NCBI GenBank assembly: GCA_949152475.1
Contig: OX424568.1
Coordinates: forward strand, 6,857,667-6,921,666
Source: Terebella lapidaria
Lineage: Eukaryota > Annelida > Polychaeta > Terebellida > Terebellidae
Direction: 5' to 3'
Length of the DNA: 64,000 nucleotides
Shown: positions 41,987 through 53,036 of the stretch, piece after piece
Layout of the letters: every line of letters begins with the position of its first letter
How positions within the stretch are numbered: the first letter of the stretch is position 1
Notes under the pieces: model-generated
The model's database searches: none
What the model was told of the DNA's origin: nothing
The model's input: the letters and a program-made list of their open reading frames with translations, nothing else
Position numbers and translations under genes: made by a program

Positions 41987-44900
41987 TAGACCCAGGTGTC
42001 CCACTCTCTCGAACGCCGGAGGCGTGAATGGCACACAGGTTCAAGCGTGCACAGGTCTCGTACTGGTTTACACTTCGAGCGTGCGTGACCAAGCCTCAGA
42101 TTGCATGACCAGACATCTACCTGGCACCAGATTGTCCTACGATATTTTCTGCATCAAATTATGTAGTAGAATTCCTTGGTCACACCCGGTGGGATTCGAT
42201 CTGAGCATCATATCAAATCGACATGATAATCCACAACTTCTGATTTCGCCATTCCTGGGCGATAAATGGCTGATTGCTTGTTTGCACACGGCTCGGTAGT
42301 GTGGCCGCACATGCGCAGACACGCATTTAGGTTATGGACCTGTATTGATTTCCTTATATGGTCAAAATGAGGCATCTAAAGTACTATATTATTTAAAAAC
42401 TCCCAGTTTCTCCTCCAAATGCACATGTATCACTTTAAAATGTCTCTGTTTTGGTTTGTATAGTGGTATTATGGGTATTCCTCTATGTACATGTGAATTT
42501 TCATGTTGATTGGAGCTGTTACTGTGCGCATGAATACATATAAACAAACTGGCCCTTTCTGGGAGTTTGCTTTCTGAGGAATTCGCCAGGTGTCAGCAGC
42601 TAACAGTCAAATGCTTGTAGCGTTTGATCTATTCCAACAACATGTGCTGATTTTTTAATATTTTGTAAGTTATATATATTGCTTCAACATACTGAAATTT
42701 TATGAAAATTGAAACATTTTGAAAGTGATTTCTCTCATAAAACGTTATAATGGAGTTAAATGGCAATCCTATATGTGTTCGTATACCTAAACCGAGGACA
42801 TGGAATTTTGTGTATTATAGATTTTTAGCAGGTTTTGTGGCATTTCTTTAATTTGTGTGTGGATAGTGTGCGGTATTCATGAATTTTTCACCATTGCAAC
42901 CATAGTTTTCGTTCACGTGGATTTTTATTACATATGTAGGATTATATCTACATGCTAATAGCGGCGGTGTTTATCCCCCCCCCCCCCCTTGAATGCTAAA
43001 GACATGGAGTTAGTGCCTTTTTATTTTCATATAGTAACCAATATTTCAAATCACTGTAAAATATTATACACTTTCACTGAGGACTACTGGACTCAGACAC
43101 AGCCTAACCGAGAAAGGTGTCGAAATGGCCACCAAAAATTGAACGGTGGATAATACTAGGTGTCTCTGAAATTCATCACCATAACCTATATAGTCGATCA
43201 TAAATAAGCTAGGTTAGGCATTGCAGAATGCATTTGGTATATTATTTGCAATTTTGGCACCATATCTGGTCAAGTACGCACTTTTCCGATTTTTTTACCA
43301 TATTTTTTTTTCGATATTGCCGTAGAACCACATTTTTGACCCCATATGTGTCTCTTGCCGTTTGATCGATTGCAGTCCATCATATAAATGTGTTTTATAA
43401 ATAAATTTCAAACAGCACATAAATTAGTCCCCTGTACAAGGCACCTATGTGACCTGATGTCGGTGATCTCTGGCTTACAGAAACCATATTTTCAACAAAT
43501 TGTCTACGTTTTTGTGTTTTGTCAAGATTAAAACCTTGGAATTTTTGCTTAATTTAGAAATATACTATATTGAGAGTGTGGTGGTAGCATTTTGCGACAT
43601 TTGAATACTATTGGTGTAGACAGCAGTATGGTAGAAAGTGTTTGGTGCTAAGCAGCGGGGTAGGACTACCAACTCTTTTAAAATTTTGACATATTTAGTC
43701 CAAGGGGAATCAAACTGATGGTAATATATGGGTGAATAATACATTTATCTGGAACAAACCCCAAATTGTCCTTGAGCATGTTTGATCGGGCGTCAAATCA
43801 AAATTTCCAAAGAAAATCTCACTTTTTTGTTCAAAATATTTCCTTTCTTAAGTGCAAAAATCACTGTTTTATTTCTTCTCTACAAGTCTTCCCTTTCCAC
43901 ATAAGAGCTCAATAATTGGGGATTATCACCTCTGTATGTGGGGTGTTATAATTGTAAAATGTGAAGAAAATTGCCATTATTTAGGTTATGGACCTGTATT
44001 GATTTCCTTATATGGTCAAAATGAGGCATCAAAGTACTATATTATTTAAAAACTCCCAGTTTCTCCTCCAAATGCACATGTATCACTTTAAAATGTCTCT
44101 GTTTTGGTTTGTATAGTGGTATTATGGGTATTCCTCTATGTACATGTGAATTTTCATGTTGATTGGAGCTGTTACTGTGCGCATGAATACATATAAACAA
44201 ACTGGCCCTTTCTGGGAGTTTGCTTTCTGAGGAATTCGCCAGGTGTCAGCAGCTAACAGTCAAATGCTTGTAGCGTTTGATCTATTCCAACAACATGTGC
44301 TGATTTTTTAATATTTTGTAAGTTATATATATTGCTTCAACATACTGAAATTTTATGAAAATTGAAACATTTTGAAAGTGATTTCTCTCATAAAACGTTA
44401 TAATGGAGTTAAATGGCAATCCTATATGTGTTCGTATACCATCAGCTACCGAGCCGTGTGCAACAGCTCATTTATCGCCCAGGTCCCACTCTCTCGAACG
44501 CCGGAGGCGTGAGTGGCACACAGGTTCAAGCGTGCACAGGTCTCGTACTGGTTTACACTTCGAGCGTGACCAAGCCTCAGATTGCATGACCAGACATCTA
44601 CCTGGCACCAGAATTGTCCTACGATATTTTCTGCATCAAATTATGTAGTAGAATTCCTTGGTCACACCCGGTGGGATTCGATCTGAGCATCATATCAAAT
44701 CGACATGATAATCCACAACTTCTGATTTCGCCATCCCTGGGCGACAAATGGCTGATTGCTTGTTTGCACACGGCTCGGTAGTGTGGCCGCACATGCGCAG
44801 ACACGCAATCACCTACCGAGCCGTGTGCAACAGCTCATTTATCGCCCAGGAATGGCGAAATCAGAAGTTGTGGATTATCATGTCGATTTGATATGATGCT

Positions 44901-45112
44901 CAGATCGAATCCCACTGGGTGTGACCAAGTAATTCTACTACATATTTGATGCGGAAGAGATCGTAGGACAATCTGGTGCCAGGTAGATGTCTGATCATGC
45001 AATCTGAGGCTTGGTCACGCTCGAAGTGTAAACCAGTACGAGACCTGTGCACGCTTGAACCTGGGTCCCACTCACGCCTGCGGCGTTCGAGAGAGTGGGA
45101 CACGTGGGTCTA
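41987..45112. mobile_element. Mutator-like (MULE-type) non-autonomous element, 3.1 kb
   Basis: Bounded by perfect 9-bp direct repeats TGTGCATCA (41978-41986 and 45113-45121). The termini TAGACCCAGGTGTCCCACTC and, reversed, TAGACCCACGTGTCCCACTC open terminal inverted repeats of about 300-340 bp (41987-42327 and 44809-45112). A further copy of the TIR in direct orientation lies at 44440-44808. It abuts the right TIR to form a palindrome and is headed by about 43 bp of inverted inner-TIR sequence. Two direct repeats of 460 bp (42328-42787 and 43980-44439) enclose 1.2 kb of unique AT-rich sequence with a C-run near 42977. No transposase is present. The 9-bp target and long TIRs are Mutator hallmarks; the internal rearrangement is unusual. 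Confidence 0.85.
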
Positions 45113-45279
45113 TGTGCATCATAGAGGTAGACTATCAGGGACTACAAGAGCCCGTCATAATGTACCTCTATGGTGTGTATACGAGTGTGTACGCAGTAAG
45201 ACGGATTTTCAGTGAGTTATTATTGTATACCTCGAACTCTTGTATTTCGAGAATTTCATAATCAATAAATATCCTTGCG

Positions 45280-46240
45280 TTTTAAAACAGGTTAATTTAT
45301 TAGCAGCATCCTTGATCATGTTGATCATTTCATCCTTGACTTTTGACATCTATGGTCATTCCAATAACCGTAACTATGATAGAGAACGGATGTTTTGGTG
45401 AAAATGGAACAATATTGCTGAATACCTTGACAACAGTTTCATGAGTTAAATCTACATGTATTATTGACCACAATAAAATCGTTAACACATGGAACATCTA
45501 TTATTGGGCTCAACAAAGTATAGGTTCCGCCCACTATCGATTTTATTAATGTAGTATCGTTGATATATTACTGAACGAGTCAACATTAATTTTGCACACA
45601 CAAAAATTAATACACGTATATTATTGACCACGATGGAAATAGTTCAGGCGAACATTTATTATTCGCCTCAAATATGAAAGGTTCTGTCCTGTAGAGATTT
45701 TTTGGCTGTGGCAATGTCGATATTACTGAATAGGTTATCAGTGATTTCGCCAGCTAAGTCTATAATAATTGTTGCGAGGAACAACAATTATTCAGCTCAA
45801 CGACGAAAGGCTAATATCGCCAGTTGAATCTATTACTGAACACAGTAACAATAGTTGAGACTGAAAACATTTATCACTGGGGTCATCAGGGACAAAGCCT
45901 TGTCCAGAAATATTCCCCATTCAATTCAAGACTTTCTATCTTTACGGCTAAAGTAAAGTTGTTACTACTAAATAAGGTCAAAGTGAAATCCAATGTTGAG
46001 CACAATAAAAAGAGATAAAACGAGGAACTTTATTTATTCGGCTCATTCAGGAAAGAGTTTTTTCGGCTGTATAATATTGCTATTCATTATGATAAATTGG
46101 CCGTTATGTCTTAATAACAACAATAGCTGAGGCCGGGAACATTTATTACTCGACTCAACAGAGACTAGGTTCTGCCCAGGAGATATTTCATGGTTGTAGT
46201 AATGTTGATATTACTGGACAAGTTAACCTGAATTTCACTA
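45280..46240. repeat. Degenerate tandem array, unit about 150-190 bp
   Basis: Blocks recur in order: ATTACTGAAC(A/G)AGT(C/T)AAC, AACATTTATTATTCGGCTCAA, AAAGGTTCTGCCC and TGGCTGTAGTAATGTTGATA. At least five eroded units are visible. The last ends against the TTAA element that starts at 46246. Non-coding satellite-like sequence. Confidence 0.65.
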
Positions 46241-46410
46241 GTTGAAGTCATAGTAGCAAGGTACCATTATATGGCTTTATTCATGTCCAGATAAAGCTAT
46301 TGTGAACATTTGGTGATAAAATGGATGTTCACGTTAAGTGATAGTAAATAACAGCGACATATAATCGATTATATTGAGCCAGTATTCCAATCGCCTTCTC
46401 ATGCCGATGA

Positions 46411-47311
46411 AACAAGAAAATGCAGCTAACTGCGGGAGACGACATTAGAGCTCGAGCACACAATCAGCACCACGAGACCTGAATATATCTTACACAACCC
46501 TCCCCCCCCCCCCCCTTACAAAAAAAGAAAATTGAAACATATCATGTCCCACATGATTCCAATTCATTCCCGTATATTATGATGAAACACATATGCCTAC
46601 TTCAATCATATTCCTTATTAGTAAACATTTATTTTGAACTCAATGAAACAGATACGCCTGATAAAATGATATTGAACCTCAATAAAATATCCTTAAAATA
46701 TTGGAAACTATGAGGAATATCTGCATCTGATATCATGATATGGATAACACATGCATATTGAGCAAATTAAAAGACCAATTTAAAATAAAAAGGTTTCGCA
46801 ACCCAGCATGGAACACCTTGTCATGTGATAAAATATGTCCAATTACGGTAAATGTAGTCGTGGTACCGCAGACGAATCGTTGTGTTTACTTCATGACGCT
46901 AAAGAAGGCCACACGCAAGGTTGCATGTACATGCAGTTGCATGCACAAAATGCTGCACAGAAAATTGTGCGTTTTAAAGTACGCGTCATTACGGTAAAAT
47001 TTGCTTTGCATTTTGGGAACGTGAATTTCCATCGGCTCCGCCATTTAGACGTTTTCCAGACGAGCTGACCATTTTGCGTAATTTTCTCAAACCTAACACA
47101 TCGATTTATGCATTATATATCTGTGGAATATTCAAAGCTTGCCATCAAATCGAGAGATTTTATGTCAAGGACGAAGAAAATCCTCATTTGAAGTAGGTGT
47201 ACAAAGATTTACATGCAAAAACGGGCGTCGATAGGTTGGCATGAAACCTCCATAAAAAAGTCAGCACATAGACATGTAGAGAGTTGGGGGCTTCGCCCCC
47301 AACGCTCTAAT
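46411..47311 (+). mobile_element. Helitron-like insertion (0.9 kb) with 3' hairpin and CTAA
   Basis: Absent from copy 1 of the surrounding element. Its right edge has a perfect stem-loop, GTTGGGGGCTTCGCCCCCAA followed by C (47284-47304). Three bases later CTAA abuts T of the host, as in Helitron 3' ends (hairpin, then CTRR, inserted before T). The left edge is not a clear TC end, so the start is uncertain. Small frames at 46740-47068 resemble nothing known. The alternative is that copy 1 lost this segment by deletion between short A-runs. Confidence 0.45.
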
Positions 47312-47815
47312 GTCAAAAATAGCTTCGGCAGTTCCCGTAATCATGACGTCAGTTGAGGCAGAAAGTGTTTCGATGGCTGGCCAAAAACGTAAAATACGTA
47401 ATTTGGGCGGTCAGCTCAAAGATGGGAAACGACTCAAAAATGCACGATATTCAAAAGAAAATACGCTAAAACCAGCAAATACTGGGCATCCTGCTGTTCA
47501 ACAAACCTCCGTTCCGGGTGAATAAGTAGTACTGATTCTAAATATCAAGACAAGAAATGCCATAATGCCGCTATCTCACCCGTTCATTTGAATTTTCAAA
47601 CATACTCCAGGGGAATGAATATGCGACATGTAGTTTACCTTGCTGGCTACATGTACTTTCAAGTCTGCCTCAACTGACGTCACGAACCACGTGACCCACA
47701 CTAAAATCGTGATCGAAATCTTCGGCAAATTACGGAAGGAGTGCCTATTTGATTTAATATCTCGAAACCCATTAATTGTATTTGTAAAATGCGTTCGAAT
47801 TCACTGAAAACTTAT

Positions 47816-50498
47816 ATAGATAGATAGATAGATAGATAGATTTATTTTCAGCTTAGATACATAATTATATACTTGCACATGTTAATAGATTTTACTTCAG
47901 TTCCAATAAAATTTGATAACCTTCAATAATAACAAAAATCTACATAATAATAATAATAATCGGTAATAGATCTTAAGCTGAAGGACCAAATTAGCCGAAG
48001 CTGTCTTCCATTTGGCCCTTTTGGAATACGTTTAAATTATCTCTTGACAAATCTGAGCATCAAAATAAGTACTAAAAACATAACAATAATAATAATAAAT
48101 GAAACTACATAATTGGATAAAGTGAATACAAGTTTGTGTTGCTACCCAGGATGAACACCGGCGGGGACAAGGTGCCACACAATGCGACACCAACCAGGGG
48201 AGGGAGACATTATGTGGATATAAGATTGGATCTGGACCAAATCAATTATATATATATATGCAAATGCTTCATATATGGCTTAATGAATATGATTCTTATG
48301 AGTCATTTAAGGCAGTCTGTACAATATGTATTATTGCAGACAACATTACTCGAATAATTAGACAAGATAGTTGTTTTAATAGTTTTCTTCACTTTGCTTT
48401 TTGAGGTTATGTTTACAATATTTGGTGCTATTCCATTCCATATTCTAGGAAAAAGAAAAAAAGGCAGTTTTCTTGCAAAGTTAGAGTTGCATCGTTCAAC
48501 GTACAAAAGATTTGCTTGTCTAGTTTGATGAATGTCCTGAACTTGATAATTAAATTTGAACAAATCATTGAATGATACTGGCAGCTTTTTCATAAAATAG
48601 TCATGCATGAATAGTATTGTTTCATATCTATGCAAGTCAGTAATCTTCAGTATATTTGATTTTTTGAAAAGTGGATCAGTATGACTGTTATAAGTCGCTC
48701 TATGTATGGTTCTGATTGCTCGTTTCTGTAATATATTGCATCTTTTCAATATTGATGGTTTAGCATTTCCCCAGGCAAGTATTCCATATTGCATGTATGG
48801 ATGAATTAGAGCAAAGTATAAGGTTCGCAGGCTATCTACTGGTAAAATATGTTTAACTTGTTTAATTTGGAAAAGTCCCCTAGAAATTTTGTTGTTTATA
48901 TAGTTTATATGATATTTCCAAGATAAACATTCATCAATATATATCCCTAAGAATTTTGTACTATTTTCTTCAAATTCCTCCCCGATTTGTTGGAGTGGTA
49001 CACCGTTTATTTGGATTATTTTATTATTAAAATCACTATGGGTATGATGACCTCTCAATATTATGAACTTGGTTTTTTTGGCATTCAAAGATAATTTATT
49101 GGCACAAAACCACATATACAAATTATTTATTTCCTCATTTGCTTTTTGAAAAAGAGTGATGGTGTCAGTATCTGAAATGAATAAAGAGGTATCGTCGGCA
49201 AATGAGAGAATATTCCCATCAGTTGAATTTGCTATATCATTAACATAAATTAAATAAAGAAGTGGGCCAAGAATTGATCCCTGAGGGACACCGCAGACAA
49301 TATCTTTCATATCAGATTTATCATTTTCAAATTGAACATACTGTTTTCGGTTTGATAAATAGTCCCTAATCCATTCTTTTGCAACCCCCCGAATTCCGTA
49401 ATAGTCTAGTTTTTCAAATAGTATGTCATGATTTATTACATCGAATGCTTTTGAAAGATCACAGAAAATTGACAAGGTCATGTATTTGGGTGATAAATTA
49501 ATACATTTTGCATTTTCGTTAAGTAGGTGGATAATAGGATGGATTGTTGCATGCTTGGGTCGAAAACCATACTGATGTTCATAGAATAAATTTTGGCTAT
49601 TCATGAACGCTATTATTTTATTAAATATAATTTTCTCCAAAATTTTGGAAAACGCAGGAAGTAAGCTTACTGGTCGATAATTATTTATTATTTCAGGGTC
49701 TGACGCTTTGTAGATTGGGATAACTTTTGCAATTTTGAGATCGTCAGGGACTGTACCTGTTTCTATTGATAAGTTGATAATATATGTTAATGGTTCAGCG
49801 ACTAAAGATATGGTTTCTTTTATCATTTTTGTTGATATTTCATCATGACCTGAACTTATTTTTGGTTTAAGTTTGTTTACTATCTCTCTAACATACGAAG
49901 AATCTACGGTTTCTAGAAAAATTGTATTTGGATTGGGGTCTTTGAGGTACATATTGAAGTTCTTATCAGATGTTGGGACATTTTCACTGGTTTTTTTCCC
50001 AATCGATGAGAAATAGTCATTGAAAGCCTTAGCAATTTTGGATTTGTCTTCAACTTGTTCATTATTAATTGTGAAAGAGTTTGGAAGTTTTGATTTAATT
50101 GTTTGTTTACCCAGAGCTGATTGTAAAATTTTCCAAGTCTCTTTCATATTGTGTTTATTTTCCTCCAATCTAGCTGTGTAATAATTGCTTTTTAAGACGT
50201 GTTTCAGCTTGTTAAACAAATTCACGTATTTGTTATATGTGGACTTATTTAAATCAGTGGGAAATTTCAGTTTTTTTGCATATAATTTGGATTTTTTCCT
50301 CCTTGATATCAGGAGTCCACTGGTAACCCAGGGTTCAATTTTAAAATACCTTTTGTTTGGTTTGACACTAATCAGTGGAAATGCTTTGTCATATGCCTCG
50401 CTGTAGAGCTGTATAAATTTAGAATATGCTAGGTTTGCACTTGTTTCATGTTTGATGTGGCTAAAATTAATTTCATTCAAATAATGCCTAAATTGTTC
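47816..50498 (-). mobile_element. LINE (Jockey/CR1-like supergroup), 5'-truncated, nested insertion
   Basis: Minus-strand insertion into a TTAA element. The 3' end carries a (GATA)n-type tail at 47816-47842, instead of poly(A), then about 450 bp of 3' untranslated sequence with (AAT)n runs. The 5' end falls near 50498, where host sequence resumes (TTTTCATAATAG against TATTCATAATGG in copy 1). A full LINE of this type would be about twice as long. The endonuclease half is missing, the ordinary result of incomplete reverse transcription. The open frame suggests a recent arrival. Confidence 0.9.
48303..50480 (-). CDS. LINE reverse transcriptase ORF2, C-terminal two thirds
   Basis: 725 codons open without interruption; the frame stays open to the truncation point at about 50498 (EQFRHYLNE precedes it), so the start given is not a true initiation site. 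Reverse transcriptase blocks are in order: IPIYKASDPEIINNYRPVSL (about residue 254), QYGFRPKHAT (303), CDLSKAFDVINHDIL (340), GVPQGSILGPLLYLIYVNDI (397), the catalytic FADD (about 427), and KTKFIILR then FLGIYID in the thumb. The C-terminus has FPRIWN and CTDCLK. The N-terminal apurinic endonuclease is missing. The enzyme would copy LINE RNA at a nicked target site; this truncated copy lacks the nicking domain. Confidence 0.95.
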   Translation of the reverse strand: MNEINFSHIKHETSANLAYSKFIQLYSEAYDKAFPLISVKPNKRYFKIEPWVTSGLLISRRKKSKLYAKKLKFPTDLNKSTYNKYVNLFNKLKHVLKSNYYTARLEENKHNMKETWKILQSALGKQTIKSKLPNSFTINNEQVEDKSKIAKAFNDYFSSIGKKTSENVPTSDKNFNMYLKDPNPNTIFLETVDSSYVREIVNKLKPKISSGHDEISTKMIKETISLVAEPLTYIINLSIETGTVPDDLKIAKVIPIYKASDPEIINNYRPVSLLPAFSKILEKIIFNKIIAFMNSQNLFYEHQYGFRPKHATIHPIIHLLNENAKCINLSPKYMTLSIFCDLSKAFDVINHDILFEKLDYYGIRGVAKEWIRDYLSNRKQYVQFENDKSDMKDIVCGVPQGSILGPLLYLIYVNDIANSTDGNILSFADDTSLFISDTDTITLFQKANEEINNLYMWFCANKLSLNAKKTKFIILRGHHTHSDFNNKIIQINGVPLQQIGEEFEENSTKFLGIYIDECLSWKYHINYINNKISRGLFQIKQVKHILPVDSLRTLYFALIHPYMQYGILAWGNAKPSILKRCNILQKRAIRTIHRATYNSHTDPLFKKSNILKITDLHRYETILFMHDYFMKKLPVSFNDLFKFNYQVQDIHQTRQANLLYVERCNSNFARKLPFFLFPRIWNGIAPNIVNITSKSKVKKTIKTTILSNYSSNVVCNNTYCTDCLK

Positions 50499-51118
50499 TT
50501 TTCATAATAGACTTAATGAAAAGCACTTTCATAACCATGCTACTAGGTCTTTAAGTCTTCTATTGTCCACAATTAAAATATTAGTTAAAAAACGAAGGGA
50601 GGTTTCATAGCTGTAATATGAAAAAGCGACCAGTAGTGATAGAATATATTATTAACATGTGGGGATATTGAAACCCGCGTTAATGGTGGGAATTCAGCAA
50701 GGACTTATATTCCAATCTTTTGATTAACTATTCAGAAACTTATTTGGTGATAAATAATGATAGTATCATAATAAGTTCCGAACATTTTATTACGGATATA
50801 CATGAAAGACACTAACTGGGTGGTCATAAAATTATTTCTGCATTGATGTATTTGAAGCGACACGGACGATAGGACTAAGGGGTGAAATGTTTTTTTTTTC
50901 CACGAAATTATGTCTGGTAGTGTTCTCTTAATCGTTGTAAATGCATAACTCATATTACACCATTGTTTTGTTCGTTCTGGTCGCCTATTCATTCTCATTT
51001 CTCGAGGAGATACAATGTAGGTCGATTATGAGGAATTTTAGTGGCTTTCAACTTGAACTCAAATGATCTTCAGTACAAAAACTCCCCCTAAAAACGTAAG
51101 CTGATTTACGGACACTAA

Positions 51119-51870
51119 TGAAGAAGAATAATACTAAGAAGAAGAATTTTATTTCTGTTTTCATCGGATAGAAATACACAGATAGAAATTAATTACGAGT
51201 ACACAAATGAAAACGTAAGGACGTAGTAGCCAATTGGCTGTCTTCCCCAAGTCCTTGTAGAAAAATATTAAATAGGAATAACACAAACAGAATTTGAAAG
51301 GTTGACAATTTGTACACACGTGAATACAATGATGTGACTGGTTTACAAGTAACAAGAATACGATACATGTAGAAGCAACAGTATGTTAAACATGAAAAAC
51401 ATGATGAGCAGAAGAAAGTTTGTTAGAGGACGTATCCCATAGAAAGAAAGAAATATGGTCAGGTAAAAGTAAACATAGATGGGATATGCCCAAGGCAATG
51501 ATCCGATGCGATAACTAAAGTTATTTGTTATATGTTTACAGGATGGCAATCTTTACACTTGTTATATGTGTATTTAACATTACTTTGATATAGTGACAGA
51601 AAATGAGATCTTACTGTCTGTTTTAGTTGAGATATACATTTGACCAAATATTTGGATAATTTATTCCAGATCCGAGGGAACATCAAAAATGGGAATGGAG
51701 AATGGATAGTCACACTTGTTGATACGATATTATTTTGCCTGTCTAGTTGAGTAGAACAGTTGTATAATTTTATTTAGATTGAATGTGTTTTGGAAAGAAA
51801 TGGGTAGAGTGTTATGTTGTGTTCATACATGAAGAAAACTATGTCTGATAACTTCAGGATGTAGCTTAGT
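51119..51870 (-). mobile_element. Second LINE tail of the same supergroup, decayed
   Basis: Minus-strand 51713-51528 reads FPFLMFPRIWNKLSKYLV, then KCKDCHP, aligning with the FPRIWN...CTDC end of the 48303-50480 protein. Weaker similarity continues back to about 51870 (MYEHN against MHDYF), with an in-frame stop. The 3' end has a (CTT)n-like tail at 51119-51150. It is divergent from the first LINE, older, and only the last part is retained. Confidence 0.75.
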
Positions 51871-52214
51871 TTTCTCGCGATGATTTCGACCAGATTACAG
51901 AGTTCTCGTACAAGTCAAAATATTTACAGGTATTTGTAGGGGCATTTTTGATCGCCTTTCCATTCACATGATTAGTCGTTCATGGGGAATATTTTGGTTA
52001 CAATGAACTTGGCCTCAAATGATATTGAATATTCAAACGGAAGGCAATGTCGCCCCAGATTATTGCCCCCCGGAACACTGAATACTTGATAGCAGAGCTT
52101 AGTATCATATCACACGAATGTAGGAATTTATATCTATAGAGAATATTCCAGTGGCCTTGAATTCGACCCCCTTGATATTAGGTTCTTAAAGGCAATATAG
52201 TATGTCCATCTTAA

Positions 52215-52712
52215 GCCTGGTTCACACGATCAAACTATTTCAAACTTTATTTCAAACTACTTCAAACTTTGGAGTTTGACGCCAAGTTTGATCATTTAAA
52301 CCGAGACTTCAAACTGCGTCAAACTACTTCAAACTCCACCACAAAGTTTGATCAAACTCAGTGAAACTATTCAAGCTCGTGTCCATATCCAATTTAAGAG
52401 AAGCATAATTTTCACTTTGAAACTCATGACATTGGAGTATGTAACACAACCGTTCAGCTATAATGCAACTTTCAGCAAAGGAGCATCGGAAATTAACGTC
52501 AAATGAAAATATTGATGTAGTACTTTGATGGAGTTTGAAATAGTTTGAAGTGAGAAGTTTGACCGCGTGAACCGGAGTTTGATGAGTTTTATGTAATTTG
52601 AAGTGATGAGTGATGAGTTTGATCGTGTGAACATCAACCATCAAACTATTTCAAACTCACTTTTAGGAGTTTGAAGTAGAAAGTTTGAAGTAGTTTGATC
52701 GTGTAAACCAGC
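52215..52712. mobile_element. TCAAACT-rich foldback MITE, copy 1 (498 bp)
   Basis: Ends GCCTGGTTCACACGATCAAA and, reversed, GGCTGGTTTACACGATCAAA. Both sides are packed with CAAACTACTTCAAACT words in opposing orientation, leaving a unique centre of roughly 180 bp (around 52360-52540). TAA borders the left end and lies one base beyond the right end. Harbinger or ISL2EU non-autonomous elements often open with (G)GCCTGGTTCACAC, so that superfamily is the tentative placement. Confidence 0.85.
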
Positions 52713-53036
52713 CATAAAATTCGTAATGTGGGTTATTGGCAGTAAAAATTGATAAATATCTTTAGGTTTGTGGTATCGGCGTGTAGAAAGTCACATTTGA
52801 GGCATATTATGGGGACTTTGAACTTTAAAATGGTGACGTATAACCATGAATTAGCGAACTAAAGGTCAGATCTTTGGAAGGTAAATCCAATGAAGATCTT
52901 AGGAAAGCGTATAGGAAGTCACACATGAAACATCTTTGATTTTGTATGACTTATAGTACCAACATTTTGAGTATTTCCCCCTTAATCGTACGTTTTTGAA
53001 AACCCATGGTGAAAGATGCTATCGTGTATCTTATGG

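Larger units (their letters stand above)
46246..50550. mobile_element. TTAA-flanked TIR element, copy 2, interrupted by nested insertions
   Basis: Same ends as copy 1 at 11439: AGTCATAGTAGCAAGG on the left (after TTGA, a decayed TTAA) and CATGCTACTAGGTCT before TTAA on the right. Segments 46246-46410, 47312-47813 and 50499-50550 align to copy 1 in order. Between the first two is an extra 0.9 kb that ends in a Helitron-like hairpin. Between the last two is the LINE. Copy 1 shows the uninterrupted sequence at both sites, which dates the insertions after the spread of this family. An inverted pair around TGACGTCAGTTGAGGCA (47346 and 47670) is shared with copy 1. Confidence 0.8.

Noticed and set aside
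42328-44439. LTR retrotransposon with 460-bp LTRs
   Set aside because: The direct repeats lack TG...CA ends, a primer-binding site, a purine tract and any coding content; they are internal to the MULE-type element.
44403-44648. 81-codon arginine-rich frame and its relatives at 41979-42299 and 44900-45215
   Set aside because: They arise from TIR copies of the MULE-type element on different strands and have no domain.
47310-47525. 71-codon basic frame as a transposase start
   Set aside because: The matching region of copy 1 at 11640-11760 is interrupted and no catalytic motif follows, so coding status is unsupported.
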